A DNA stretch of 64,000 nt from Halichondria panicea (taxonomy: Eukaryota; Porifera; Demospongiae; Suberitida; Halichondriidae): assembly GCF_963675165.1 (NCBI RefSeq), contig NC_087388.1, positions 3,253,272 to 3,317,271 on the forward strand, read 5' to 3'. A model generated the notes under the pieces. The model saw only the letters and a program-made list of their open reading frames with translations, searched no databases and had not been told where the DNA came from. Shown here piece by piece: positions 1-11,960 of this stretch. Position 1 is the stretch's first letter. Each line of letters opens with the position of its first letter. Both the position numbers and the translations under genes were made by a program.

Positions 1-1
1 C

Positions 2-172
2 AGGCATTGCTCGATCCAGACCTTGGGAAGGTGGCAGAGTGCTGCCTTCCTACAGTACATACGGACCCCGAAGGAACAACTGGCCACATTCGCCCGGATA
101 ATGTCCTCGGCTTCAGCTCCCCAAGTTCAGGGACACCCAGTATATGACAAACTCTCTGAACGCTCCGTTTAG
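2..172 (+). CDS. Tyrosine recombinase C-terminus (partial, cut by window edge)
   Basis: The open frame from base 2 to a TAG at 170-172 gives 56 residues. It contains LGRWQSAAFLQYIRTP, the last conserved block of eukaryotic tyrosine recombinases, where the Tyr of FLQYIR would be the nucleophile that attacks the DNA backbone. The Gly-Arg-Trp-x-Ser context before it is typical of recombinases in DIRS/Ngaro retroelements and Cryptons. The Arg-His-Arg part of the active site lies outside the window. The family call comes from motif recognition. Assignment to a DIRS/Ngaro-type element is an inference supported by the direct repeat that follows (321-502 and 736-903). Nothing breaks the visible part of the frame, so this copy could be fairly young. 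Confidence 0.6.
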   Translation, partial: RHCSIQTLGRWQSAAFLQYIRTPKEQLATFARIMSSASAPQVQGHPVYDKLSERSV

Positions 173-320
173 GAGCTAGCGAGGTTTATGCTGTGTGTTT
201 ATGATTATGTGTCTCTATCATTTGGTCAGATACCTATCCTTACGGTTACTTTATTTTGGGGTATATAATAATATACTGACCTTAACTTAACATTACACCA
301 CTCCTTGGGGCTGAATGAGG

Positions 321-502
321 GCCCCCAACATACGGTCATAATGCATAATGTTAACCACAGGGGCCCCTCACTCAGTAATCCCCCAAAACCTAACCACAGT
401 CACGTGACCCCCGACCGATCGAGATCGAGACTGAGGGTCACATGACGTCTGATTAGGCTTGGTACTACCAAATGATTATAATATCCGCATACAGGATATG
501 AC
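321..502. repeat. Direct repeat, left copy (possible B1 of a split direct repeat)
   Basis: This stretch starts near GCCCCCAACATACGGTC and ends near CGCATACAGGATATGAC. It recurs at 736-903 in the same orientation with only small indels. It sits 150 bases after the recombinase stop codon. A unique 230-base spacer separates the copies. A repeat-spacer-repeat block straight after a recombinase ORF matches the B1-A2-B2 layout of Ngaro/PAT elements. The matching A1 copy would lie left of the window, so this reading is inference. Confidence 0.6.
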
Positions 503-735
503 GCTTAATTACTGCAATGCTACATACAATAACTACGACTATAGTTAAATGTAGTTTAAGGTAGTTAAACGTGAGTAGTCCAACTACGGCCTAACCAACT
601 ACGGCCTAACCTCGAGGAATACCGAAGGCGTGATGCCTACCAATCTAGCTCTAACTGATAGCTATAACAAGCAGGTTTAGCACATCATTGCGATTTCAGT
701 CGCCAGTCGCATGATGTTGATCACCAAATGGGGCT

Positions 736-903
736 GCCCCCAACATACGGTCACCACAGGGGCCCCTCACTCAGTAATCCCCCAAAACCTAACCACAGTC
801 ACGTGACCCCCGACCCCCAGCGCGGGATCGAGACTGAGGGTCACATGACGTCTGATTAGGCTTGGTAACCAAATGATTATAATATTCGCATACAGGATAT
901 GAC
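736..903. repeat. Direct repeat, right copy (possible B2 of a split direct repeat)
   Basis: This is the second copy of the repeat at 321-502. The copies share the stretch from CCCCAACATACGGTC through ATTAGGCTTGGTA to ACAGGATATGAC, with a few indels (the left copy has an extra ATAATGCATAATGTTAA segment). The bases between the two copies (503-735) have no similarity to them and would be A2 in a split-direct-repeat element. Confidence 0.6.
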
Positions 904-1895
904 AGATTATAAATATTAATTTGCACAGAGGCAGGAGGGCTATTACTACTTCTACAAGGTAAGTAAATAGTTTTGACAAACAGTATTACACATGTACTAT
1001 AATTATATTTGATGTGTGTGACCTTGGGGTGTGTGTGACCTGTACAAGTCAACAAGCTATCATTGGGAACTGAGAAGTGCCTCTTATGCACATACACAGA
1101 GAAAGCTAAAAGCCAAACAGAATTGAATTGTAACAGGTGCATAGTGATCCTTAGGAGTGCCTAAACATTAGCATTGGGAACAGATAATACACTACAAAAA
1201 GTGTCTGTTATGCACACACAGCACACACACAGCCAAACAGAATTTAAATTGCAATTGCAACAGGGAACAAAATAAGAAGTCGAAATACATTATCACTGGG
1301 AATACATTGGGAACAAAAAAGCATAAAAGAATTAGAGGGTGCCTACTACAGACAGACATTACATTGCAAGTAAAAACAATTATCTCACAGAAGTACAACC
1401 ACAATTGAAGTGACCTATGCCTAAAACATGACCCTACAAAAAGGTTATAGTTGCACCATAATAACACACAACCAATGTCCTATGCCAGTGGCACAACACA
1501 TGACAATAATAGAGAGAATCTGTACAGACATTCCCCAGGTTATCAACAATCGTCAACAATCGTTGAGAATAATACAAAGCAGGTCTAATACATTGGCATT
1601 GGGAACAGACAATGCATTATCTCACAGAAGCCAAAAAGTACAACCACAATTGAAGTGACCTTTGGAATGCCTAAAACATGACCCTACACTTAATTATAAC
1701 TTTACACAAGTAAGAGGTAATAATGTAGTTGCACAGGCCAGTGGCACAACACAGTGGTTAGTTACTACACTTACTACACAACAATTGTAAAGTTGCCTAA
1801 GCCAGTTATCATACAATCTGACAACAGTAAGACTAGACAACACAAAAACAGTGCTGTAATTGAGATAAACAGCAAAGCTTAATTATGTTAGGTCA
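904..1895. other. Non-coding stretch with degenerate local duplications
   Basis: I see no convincing gene. The stretch holds scattered direct duplications: a block around CAACCACAATTGAAGTGACC occurs near 1390 and again near 1645, each followed by GCCTAAAACATGACCCTACA, and the phrase CATTGGGAACAGA recurs near 1173 and 1596. The open frames here are short and of low complexity. Confidence 0.5.
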
Positions 1896-1921
1896 CCACA
1901 CACACACACACACACACACAC
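1896..1921. repeat. (CA)n microsatellite
   Basis: A run of about 13 CA dinucleotides lies just upstream of the piggyBac-derived region. Confidence 0.9.
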
Positions 1922-1991
1922 CTGAAACAGTTCCCCCTACCCTTGGACTCCCCCCTCCCCCCACCCTCCATGACCATTCTCGATCCAATCT

Positions 1992-2784
1992 GTAGGCCCA
2001 GCTGTATCCATCTCAAGTTCTCCCTTAGACATATTCCAGCATTTCTTTACCACTGAAATCGAGACAAATCTATACTCTAGGCAAATGATGACCCCACTAC
2101 AACACGATAAATGGACCCCACTCACGACTGCTGAGCTAAAGGCTTACATGGGATTCTGCATTTTCATGGGGATCGTGAAACTCCCATCAATTGAAAATTA
2201 TTGGAGGAGAGACGTGGAGGAGAGACTCACCAATTGCATCGAAGATCTCACGCAATCGCTTTAGGGACATCCAACGATACCTCCATTTCACGGACAACAC
2301 CACTCTCCCGACTCCAGGCACCCCAGGTAGCGATCGTTTGGCCAAAGTACGCCCCCTCTTCAATAAGAGCAGTAGACGAGGCAATGATAAAGTTTCAGGG
2401 TAGATCTGCACTGAAACAGACAGGTACTTCCACAGTGTATACAGGGAGAGAGGCAACACCAACTGGGAGCACGAGACCTCTGAAGCACAAGTCGACAACT
2501 TTTTCACGTCTGTCCAACTGTTGGAAGACTTGGAGAAGGATGGCATTTATGCTTGTGGGCTGACCGCAGGCAGAGGCGGCTCTCAAGCTGACAGAAAGGT
2601 AATTGTAATAAGCATAATAAAAAATTATATTATTATTTACCTTTTCAGGGGGGAATACATTACTCTTCAGAAAGACAATAGGGTTTTCCGTGTGATCTCC
2701 ACAGCCACTTCGGTCACCTCTGTACAACGTACAGTCAAGACAGGCAAAAAAATCTCCGTCCTGTGCCACAGCGAAGGATCCTAG
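1992..2784 (+). pseudogene. piggyBac-type transposase remnant (DDE_Tnp_1_7)
   Basis: Read across several frames, this stretch gives the piggyBac transposase blocks in order: DIFQHFFTTEI and TNLYSRQ; then AYMGFCIFMGIVKLPSIENYW (family motif G-x-x-x-MG-x-x-x-LP); then a frameshift to SRNRFRDIQRYLHFTDN; then AVDEAMIKFQGRSALKQ, which carries the first catalytic Asp; then VDNFFTSVQLLEDLEKDGIYACG, which carries the second; and finally a C-terminal piece with VFRVISTATS. At least four frameshifts and in-frame stops are present, and part of the domain between the catalytic blocks is missing. This is a dead copy. It differs in sequence from the piggyBac copy at 62,893-64,000. No TTAA ends could be matched to it. 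Confidence 0.75.
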
Positions 2785-2979
2785 AGGTAAGATTTTGTGT
2801 GTATAACGATCGTACTGTATAACGATCGTACGACAGAGGCCGTGGAGATCTACACTCTTCCAGATCTTCCAGATCTCCCTCACTTTCGAGAAGTTCGCAC
2901 TTGAGCAGTACTCCCCATTCCTCAAGATCTGGCTTCGGGTAAGTATAATTATGCAAGTGATCTGTATACTGATACACAG

Positions 2980-3115
2980 AAACTGTATTGGAGAGAATTT
3001 TATCTGAAGTTAGACAAACAAATAAGCATCTCTCAGAGAAGTTGGAAAACCTAGAAAAGAGGGTTGAGCTTGCTCAACAACCAACAAAAAAGAAATGCCT
3101 TCACTTGAAGTTAGG
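2980..3115 (+). CDS. Possible coiled-coil exon, unrecognised
   Basis: An acceptor ACACAG precedes base 2980 and a donor GG|GTATGT follows 3115. Between them the frame is open for 45 residues rich in Glu, Lys and Leu with heptad-like spacing (HLSEKLENLEKRVELAQQ), followed by a basic PTKKK segment. This suggests a coiled coil with a basic tail. No neighbouring exon joins it clearly. It may be part of a gene or of a transposon protein. I do not recognise the family. Confidence 0.35.
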
Positions 3116-3785
3116 GTATGTACATAATTTACATATAATAATCTTCTTGTAGGAAGTAGTAATTGTAGGATGGTTGGGATTTGGAGTAGGAGTAAGTTAA
3201 CTAATGTCTATCTATTCCATAAATTTCACGCTGCCAATCAAGAGGTTGCCAATCAAGAGGTGGCTTGTCTCTGAGGCAAAACATCACCTTAAAGACACAC
3301 CTTAAGACACACCTTAAGACACACCTTCGGCTACAATAAAAGGTATTTTATATTCAGTATTTTATATTCAGTATTTTATATTCATAATTAAATCTATAAT
3401 ACTTAAATCTATAATACTTACTTTAATAGTAGTTAAAATCCTCTGGAAAGTATAAAGAAAAATGTCACATTGACTGGTTGCACTTCAGATTCTCGGAGGC
3501 TAATCATTTAGAATTCGTCCTCTACTGTGGCGAAGTCAAAAAGCGGATAAACAAAAAGCGGATAAACTTTTCTATAGTCTAGATCACAAATCTCAAAAAA
3601 AGAAATCAAATACTGAAGATGACTCAAGGGATTGCCAACAGGTGATAATTGTTAAGTAAGTTAATTGTTAAGTAAGTGAACTTTATTTGAAACTGTTCGA
3701 ACTGTATTGTGTTGCTTAACGTTAGTTCAGTATGATTACCGTGTATTTCGTGATTCATTTCATCTATGTGATTCATCTATGTGAT
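3116..3785. other. Non-coding stretch with short tandem duplications
   Basis: I see no gene here. Immediate short duplications are frequent: TTAAGACACACC repeated at about 3292-3325, TATTTTATATTCAG repeated three times at about 3344-3385, and AAAAAGCGGATAAAC repeated at about 3539-3568. Confidence 0.5.
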
Positions 3786-4584
3786 TTAACCGTCAGATTC
3801 TTAATTAGCAGTGAAGTGAAATGTCTGTAAATTCTCTATCTCTGGTAAAATGCCAATACCAATATAATGCCCATACAACAAGGAATAAAATGGTGCAACA
3901 TGTGTTGCCATAACAACCACGGTTATTACGCTTACCCGTTTTCATGCTCGGAGATAAAATCCAAAAATTTTTTTTTATGGATCAGCCTATCATATGGTTG
4001 ACTAAGCTTGATTTTCACATCATATGAATGTAACAGTGCTAAGATATATCAATTTGAAGTACAATACGTACGAACGATCTATGAAATTTACAAGCTGCTA
4101 ATTCTATTTTAGCTATACTATTATACTATACTTACACTACTGATATTCTAGCTATACTATACTACTTGCCAGAGTCATACAGTGAGCCCTCTCCTGACCG
4201 TCCTGGTCCATAGCTCTAGCGTCTAGGTCCATGTCATGCATGTCCTCAGTCCCAGACAGTTCATCAGCCTCTGGCATAAAGCTGGTAGCCTTTGGGAGGT
4301 ATCCTACTATCCCCTCTCCTTCATAGGCACTGTCATCACCAGAGGAGACTGCTGTCCTCAAGCTGTTCAAGCACATTGGCACAAGTAAACAACCTAGCCA
4401 TAGCCGCTTCGTGCGGTAAGATGCAAATGAAATTTTAACATAGCAACGTGGCTTGGAAAATTCTAGACTAAATTGCACGTGATCTTCCTCTATACAGGGA
4501 GTTCGAGCTACTTCCTAAGTATCGCAGAATTAGAATTTCGCAAAAAAAGTCACTATTGCGGGCCACGATCCCCGTGACGGTTAA
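3786..4584. mobile_element. TTAA-flanked non-autonomous piggyBac-like element
   Basis: The element begins TTAACCGTCA at 3786 and ends TGACGGTTAA at 4584, giving short terminal inverted repeats flanked by TTAA, the piggyBac target duplication. It is about 800 bases long and holds a minus-strand remnant that resembles a piggyBac N-terminus (4152-4401). About 340 bases of its left part recur inverted at 11,961-12,300, and a 50-base piece recurs near 55,460. The family link rests on TTAA plus the protein remnant. Confidence 0.6.
4152..4401 (-). pseudogene. Possible piggyBac transposase N-terminal remnant
   Basis: On the minus strand an ATG at 4401 gives MARLFTCANVLEQLEDSS. A frameshift leads into an acidic stretch with SSGDDSAYEGEGI and later DMHDMDLDARAMDQDG. 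Acidic N-termini after a short helical start are usual in piggyBac transposases. The start resembles the YNLSEVLGQLDSEN remnant in the element at 18,231-19,119. No catalytic domain remains. The function is inferred from this resemblance and the TTAA ends. Confidence 0.4.
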
Positions 4585-4983
4585 GGTTAATTTAAAAATA
4601 ATATTGTAACACATGGTAAGCAAAAGACAGGTTTTCTAAATATTTCAGCTGCAAAATTCACATAGGTATGAGTATAAAAATAAGTTATATTCACTCTAGC
4701 AATATTCACTCTAGCACAACACTCGTACAGTACAAATGTGGTACAAAATTGGCAGATCACAAGCGGCAGATCACAAGCGGAAAAAATTAACTCATGAGTG
4801 CCATGCACACATTGTTTGATTGTACCCTGACTATGCTATCCCGAGACGTTTCATGTTAAGAGAAAGAGAAAGGAGAGGTTGATGACATTGTTTTTGAGTG
4901 CAGATCAAAGAGTTGGGTTCAGATTTAGTAGTTGAGCTCATGCTGCATAAAGCCTGACCAGTTTTTGTAGGTCTGCTATAGTT

Positions 4984-5081
4984 TATGATAGAGTGACGTA
5001 CGCAAGTATCGAACGTAGGCATACTGTACACATCAGATGTATGCGGAGAGTAACGTGACTTCTTTCTGTCATGGGCTCTAA
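4984..5081. repeat. Dispersed repeat copy (TATCGAACGTAGGCATACTG family)
   Basis: This copy runs from TATGATAGAG through the phrase ATCGAACGTAGGCATACTG and ATGTATGCGGAGAGTAACGTG. The same block occurs inverted at 7902-8023 and direct at 38,536-38,749, where it has inverted ends starting TATGATAGAG. It is probably a fragment of a small inverted-repeat element. Confidence 0.7.
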
Positions 5082-6080
5082 GTTTTGCCACAGCACCAAC
5101 TTCAAAAATAATTGCGAAGATGGAACGTGTGGAAGGCAAAGAAAACCAAGCCAAACGACGACATAAACTTACCTCAAGTGCAAGCGCGTGCTAAAGCAAC
5201 AAAGCAAAGAGTTACTACACTAGCACTGCAGGAAGCGAACTATTTGCTTCTGTGTCAGTTGCACATTTACACCTATCCTTGTAGAGCTGATTTTTAAAAT
5301 TAATGACTTGATGGCTAAGAGTCTGACAAGGGAGCACAGTGGTATGAAGAAAAGTGTAGCTTTATGCTACGAGATGATCTTACTAACACGTTGCACACCC
5401 TCTCTTTACTCTAAGTTATAATTGGTTGTTGTTCAGAAACCAAAATGTCAAGAGCCACTGCAGTACAAAGCGCTGTGTACAATTACCTGATGCTGCCGTC
5501 AGTGACATGCTCTGTACTGCCAAAATGACTCATTCATCGGGTTCATCGGGTTCATCTGATGTCGTCAACACCACCAGAAGATGTGTACTATCGCTGACTT
5601 CATAGTTGTCCAATGGATAAAAGATCCTCTGTCATCAGTGAAATAAAGGCTACAGACAAGGCACATGTCCCACCTTCCCTTCCCTTCTATACAGGGTATA
5701 CAGAGATCGGGGGTTTATGTACTTTCCATACAGCGGATCAAAAAGTTAAAGCTATAGCAAATGAACGAACATCATTGATGTTGACTTAAAAGTGTTTTTA
5801 CCGATTCATTAAGTTCGAAGTTTGATTGTTTGGACGGGTTGGAATCTGCTATTGGTGCTGCAATACTCGTCTTAGTGAATTTATGGACGACAAATGCAAG
5901 TATCAAAAAGTGGAACTGCTACTCTTTGTGGACAAAATCTTCGAGACACTCTACTCAGTGAACATGTAAATATGAAGTCACAATTCAATGAAGAACTAGA
6001 ACTAAACTATAGACTGTGTGCGAAGGTTCACATAAAAATGATAAAAATGATATTGACAAAATTCATACTGTTGTTCTTAC
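5082..6080. other. No recognisable gene
   Basis: The open frames are short and unlike known proteins. There is a local duplication of GGGTTCATC near 5535-5560. I see nothing else of note. Confidence 0.5.
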
Positions 6081-6405
6081 TTGTGATTGTACCTTGCCAC
6101 TGTGATGACATGTAGAGATAGTACGACACACAGCACGTGCAGTAGCATAGTTTCCAGCAGTTAGACTGGCTAAATAACGTCTCGACTGCACTGCGGTGAG
6201 ATAAAGATAAAATTCTTAGGATGAGACTTCATGTGATTGTACCTTGTGATTGTACCTTGCCACTGTGATGACACGCAGCACGTGCAGTAGCATAGTTTGA
6301 AGCATCCAGCTTTCCACCAGCAGCATATACTTAAACTGGCTAAATAACGTCTCGACTGCACTGGAGGTGAGATACTGGAGGTGAGATAAAGATAAAATTC
6401 TTAGG
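6081..6405. repeat. Two-unit direct tandem repeat, about 150 bp each
   Basis: Unit one (6081-6220) and unit two (6244-6405) both start TTGTGATTGTACCTTGCCAC and end ATAAAGATAAAATTCTTAGG. They share GCACGTGCAGTAGCATAGTTT and the phrase AACGTCTCGACTGCACT. Small indels separate them. The unit is not coding. Confidence 0.8.
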
Positions 6406-7534
6406 CTGCTCGCTGCTCGAAATCGTAAACATCGACTCTCCTCTCAATAAGTCCTATGCTGCAAAAACAAATACAATGAAATAATAGCAATAAAATTAAT
6501 TACTTCTAACTGTTGAACTACATGTATCTGCTTCGTCAAGAATGGACTTGAGCCAACCAGAGTAGAACAAACCCCTGTTGAATGTTTTTCAACACGTCTA
6601 TAGAAACCGGCCCTTCTCAAAAATTGTGTTGCACGCAGTCAAATACTTAGTGTTAGATTCAGGATGCGTAGATGATCTTGATTGACATAGGATCTTGATT
6701 TGCAAAACATGTTCCTGCTGCAATTTGATAAAAATTAAGATGCTGAGCACAATGTGTCAATACGTACCTGCATAATAAACATGCCATGTCTTCATGAGTC
6801 ATTGACTTCCACATTAGGCGAGAACGCCATCACCATGTGGTCGTTTTTATAACTGCTTGTATAGTGAACCTACATGAAGGGAGTACATGAAGGGAGTACA
6901 CTATTAATATATTATACTTCAGGTACAGATATTACATCTAAACATGCCTGGATCGAGTTGAATCCTTTCAAAGCTTCATACGCTACACTGCCAATGCTAT
7001 ATACAAATTCGTAAACATAATTATGACCAATTGCACAAGTCACATAAAAGAGTAATGCACCATAGACATGAAAACATAGACTACACACACCCAGTTACAA
7101 CGCTGCTTCGTTTTCCAGTTTCTGATGAATTGTTTTTCTCTTGATCTTGATCTTTATCAAATTCTTTCTTGTCAGCTCTTGTCAGCTCTCAAATCATTCG
7201 CCCAGATTATTTTTGACAAGGTGTCAGATGATTTATGTCGATTTATGTCGATGCCATTTGGTCATCATCTTTTTTGTCTATACAATCATAATTATTGTCT
7301 CTTCTTTTTTTGGCACTAGGCTGCCGAGATAATTTGTTAGTGGGAGTTAGTGGGAGTTAGTGGGAGTTACTGCTATAGAGAAGCTCGAACACGTTGATCT
7401 AAATGACTCAGCATTTTTTTGCATGGCTGACACAACGTCATCCATATCCTTTTCAAAAACTTGTGCCACAGTTTACAGAGTGTTGAATCAACCCTTCTGA
7501 AAGGTTCTGTTGCGATTCTGACAAGGTCAATTAC
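6406..7534. other. No recognisable gene
   Basis: Only low-complexity AT-rich sequence and short duplications are visible: ATGAAGGGAGTAC twice near 6872-6900, and GTTAGTGGGA three times near 7336-7365. Confidence 0.5.
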
Positions 7535-7860
7535 TTAACCCTTTGCCCGCTTTAGCCGACTATAGTGGCTACTGATAAAATTAATTTCAAAAAATCATTG
7601 TGCACGCTGTGTTGGAGCTATGCTAGGATTGTTACCAACGATGGTAGAGAATACTTTTTGAGTGCATGTTTCCCTGCTTTAATTAAAAGTGAATATTTGC
7701 ATATTTTGTTCACTCATGAACCTTCACTCATGAACCGTATCTAGTTCCACAGGTAGAACCGGACCTGTCGCATCCATGGACTCATCATTGTTGCCTAGAT
7801 TGCTAGTAACCAACCACCACCCCACAACCCCACAAATAACAGAGATATTGATCCTGACAT
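7535..7860. mobile_element. Composite of piggyBac-type element ends
   Basis: TTAACCCTTTGCCCGCTTTA at 7535 is followed by a near-palindrome GCCGACTATAGTGGC and by the TTGTGCACGCTGTGTTGGAGC segment also found in the element at 24,004. From about 7670 the sequence switches to GCTTTAATTAAAAGTGAATA and CAGGTAGAACCGGACCTGTC, which matches the opposite end of that same family. Two ends are thus joined with the middle lost. No right TTAA is clear. Confidence 0.6.
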
Positions 7861-7901
7861 TGTCTTAGCATTGCTTCTCACGATCACGCATAATGGCGGC
7901 T

Positions 7902-8023
7902 TCAATCGATTACGTCACCCACACTCTGATTGATCAGTGCGCAAATTCCAGGCCCATGACAGAAACAGGAAGTCACGTTACTCTCCGTGTACATCAAATG
8001 TACAGTATGCCTACGTTCGATAC
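7902..8023. repeat. Dispersed repeat copy, inverted
   Basis: This is the reverse complement of the repeat at 4984-5081 and 38,536-38,749. It includes CACGTTACTCTCCGTGTACATC and GTATGCCTACGTTCGATAC. It extends into the internal part (TTACGTCACCCACACT), which the 38.5-kb copy also has. Confidence 0.7.
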
Positions 8024-9373
8024 TAACTCTTGTGTACTATACTGATACGTTGCTGTGGTACGTTATCTTTGGGAGTTGAAGCAGCTATAATTCTACCCCT
8101 TACCATCCTACAATTTTGCCACATTGTGGTAAACACCGTACCGTACCAGGAAAGTACTTTGTAATGTAAGCAAGCGTATCTCATCATGCGTATCGTATCT
8201 CATCATAACTGATGAGTTTACAATTAAGCCCAAATACATGCATGGTCCACCGATGCTTTCGCTACAACACTCTAGAAGTGTTTTACATTATCAAACATTT
8301 GCAAATTTTGCGAGGGTTGATCAGTTCGCAACAATAAAAAGCTAGATCGCCAAACCTTGCTAGATCGCAAAGGGTCATTTGATATGCAAACTTGCAAAAT
8401 ATTATAGTAATACGGAATCATGCCGTTTTCTTTCGACAAAATGCACTGCTTTCATTTTCGGATAGTAAAAATCGATATCTCGACGGCAGTTCCTATGGAA
8501 TTTTGTTGGTACATCTGGTTGTTGTTTTCACTGGAACACCACTATAATATAGTAACTCCTAAAGGTGCAGATGTCAAGAAACTTGATAAATTGACACAGT
8601 AACTGTTGCACTTATGCAAACTGTAAGGGAGGAACAAGATGCTGAAGAAAACCTAGCAGGTGTGTTAGATAAGTGTTAGATAATGTGTAAGTACAAATCT
8701 GAAATGCATGCATAGGCCCCTATAGCTAAGTTGATGAGCTTAGCTATTTAGCAGGTTCAGATAACAACAGTATACACAGTCTTACACACAGACAACTACA
8801 CAACTACACACACAGTCTTACACACAGACAACTACACACAGATAACTAGAGTTTGAAAGCTATCACTGGAGTGAGGTGTACCTTACATTATGACCTGTGG
8901 TATAGCAACCTGTGTCACCGTAATGTTTTTCCTTTTTTCAGGGAATGTTTAGTTTTATTGATCTACTCTTGAGTCAAGAAATTAATGTTCGAGGTAGTCT
9001 AGAAACCTAATTTTTGCAATTTTTGCGACAAATTATCCTCATAAGATTATGATGGATGATGTGACACCTATCGTCCGGAGCCGATTTCCAAATACGGAAT
9101 TTGTGCATGCTAGAGCGATCTGCCAGTAGGGGGTCACGGTGGAACCAATTGGATTTAGGGAAGCTTAGGGAAGCTGTGTATCGAACAATGGGCAGAAAAC
9201 CATAAACCTAAGAGCGCCCATTGTCGCTACAAACTGACATAAGTTGCAGGCATGTAATTAACAGCTATATATACATATATATACAGAGTGCTATCCAGAT
9301 CCCATTTGAGCCTCTTGGATGGATAATGAGAAAGTATAAATATATAGGACTTCAATCAGAGGTCCTCAGTGTA
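8024..9373. other. No recognisable gene
   Basis: AT-rich sequence without coding signal. A duplication of ACACACAGTCTTACACACAG with neighbours lies near 8776-8845. Confidence 0.5.
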
Positions 9374-9448
9374 AGGGATCGCATGTAAAATTCTATTTTC
9401 ACAGCAACCAATATCAAGCTGGAATCCCCCCTCTAAGGTACCTGATTG
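9374..9448. repeat. Dispersed repeat fragment shared with 21.1 kb
   Basis: The block AAGGGATCGCATGTA, TATTTTCACAG and AATATCAAGCTGGAATCCC recurs in the same order at about 21,097-21,190. It is a fragment of an unclassified interspersed repeat. Confidence 0.6.
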
Positions 9449-11960
9449 CATGTGCAGCGCTGTAGGCTAAGGAGTGCATTATTTCTGTCCCTGAGTTTGT
9501 ATTCCCTGAGTATTGTATGATCGAACTCCATCACCAAGACTAGAACTAGCAGTCCCCGGAATGATCACTCACATGATTTTTAGTGACGTTTTGCTTAGGC
9601 ACAGTGTTCAGTACAGTACATCAGTACAGTACATCATAAGTACAGTACATCATAACATCATAAGCATCATGATTCCATCGGAAAAATGTAGACAAAATAA
9701 GATTGACCACGTGGGCGGTGCGAAACACGTGGTGCGGAGCGCCGGAAAATTTGAGGCTAGCTACGGCTCTGCACTGATATGCAATAATAATAATTATTAG
9801 CCTCATGAACACATTCTGCAAGATGGGTCGATGAATGCCGGCGTGCCTAAAAAAAACGCATTTCAAACAGCATAAAATGCCAAGAAGGCTGAAGAGGCAC
9901 AACCTCATCCACTAAAAATGGAAAGTAGAGCCCTTGTCTCTACTGTCATTCCTTAGCAACAGCGTGTGGGCGTAGGTGGGCCAGCACCATTGCATATCTG
10001 AACTTGTCACACTTGTATTTTCCCTCGTGTCGTGTTAATCGGTGCAGGAAAATTAAATATTTGCTTGTATTTTACCCATAATTTATATCATCATAGATTT
10101 TCTGCCAAAGATTGCGTCTTTGTCAACAGATTATCTCCCTCAATGGCAACCCTCATTGCCCGCAACCTGGTACAGGAATCTTTGCAATATCCACAAAAAA
10201 GCGTTGAGCGTTGTGGTCAACCATAAAGTTGTAGATCTTAGTCAGCATGCTCAACAATTACAAACAGTTGATGTATCAACTTGAAGAGTCTAAGCAACAC
10301 TCTTGATAAGACAGCTTTTTCTGATGCACTATTCTCCATCTTATATCCCAAAATAATAATGCCTTGGTCAGCTTGCCATTTTGTTTTTGAATTTTGCTTA
10401 CTAAAGCACACTTGGCATTTCACCACAATGTGTTTATAATTACATATCCATATAAGGAACGCTCTGCAAAACCCTGTATCTCTGGAGGTCAGCCTTCTCT
10501 CTTATACGCTATCCTCTGTTGATCGATCCCCCTTCCCTGATGTCTGAACCTCGTCGCTCGTCGCTCACTCTCTTTCTGACGGGCTGGAGCTTTTCCACTG
10601 GGGATTCGACATTTCGACATTATAAAAATTTAATTATTATTACTGCGAGCTATCAGCTTTGACTGGGAGGATCGGCTGAGCAGCGGGATTGGAAACGTAA
10701 TAATATGGAAACGTAATGATATTGATATTGGAGATATTGGAAACGTTTGGTTCAGATGCGTGGTTCAGATGCGTGTCTCCATCACGTGATTAATTAATGG
10801 TGGGAGCTATGGCAAGCAAGCTAGTCTCCAGGCGCAGGCTAGGGAGAAACAGTCACTGAGAAAAAAATTGTGGCTGTGCTTGCTCAATAAATCTCAAACG
10901 GTGCAATGAGGAGAACACCGTTACTACTTTGTTCGATGTATAACTGCACCTAGACTGGATAACAAAATTGTTACCATTAATTGTGTATGTGTGCTCATTG
11001 TGTGCGCATTGTGTATGTGTTTTGAGCCCTAGTCGGTAATTTAATGTACCAAACATCAGTATTACCTACACATAATACTTACCTACACATAATACATACA
11101 TGTACATGCAGAACATTTTAATGTTCTAATCCTCAGAGTATTGTTCATCCACCAGTTTGTTCATCCACCATGCATGTTCATCCACCATGCACCACTAAGG
11201 TCAGGAAAACTCAGGAAAACTCCACACAGCAACCAAGCACTGATTTACTGTTACAACTGGTCCACTAATCAACAAGACAGTGCAACACAGTGTAAGTGCA
11301 ACACAGTGTAGTCAAATGAACCTACTCTAATGAAGTTTCTTTACAGACAGGTATAGCACACACATAAGATGATTGCGGGGGTGGCTACACAGAAAGATTG
11401 TAGACACGCATATCACTACGTGGGTTGTATACTGGGTCACGTGCATACAGATTGCATGTTACTTCCATACTGATAACGGTAATCGTGCTGTAATCACGAT
11501 GTGAGGAGAAGCAGAAAACACTCCACACACAACACGTTCCACACACAACACGTTGTCAATTCGAAGATTAACATTTTATGTGGGCCAGTGGTGGGCCAGT
11601 GGTGAACATTTCTTGGGTCGCTCGCTTACCTGGGGTATACGTCCTCCACACACTCGACACAGCTTTGACAGAGCGCTGTTGATAATTAACTTGTGTTGCA
11701 ACAATGCAACAAGGAATTGCTTGTTACACAGCTCACTCGTGTGCACATTGGCTCAGTAGTGACTTAGGCCCGAGGGTGTCTTTACATGTACAATGAGAAC
11801 TCAAGACATAAAGTTTTATATGTTTTGCACTTGAGGCACACAGTAGATTCTGGGTACTAATTTTGGCGGATTTGTAGCCAATTCATTACCATCATTACCA
11901 TAATAATTATATGTGATGCCACTTGGCTTAGATTTTCAAAGCGATGAATTTAGTTTTATA
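9449..11960. other. No recognisable gene
   Basis: Frames are short and unconvincing. Short direct duplications are common (AGTACAGTACATC three times near 9612-9655, TTCATCCACCA near 11,145-11,190, ACACACAACACGTT near 11,524-11,552). No transposon ends were recognised. Confidence 0.5.
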
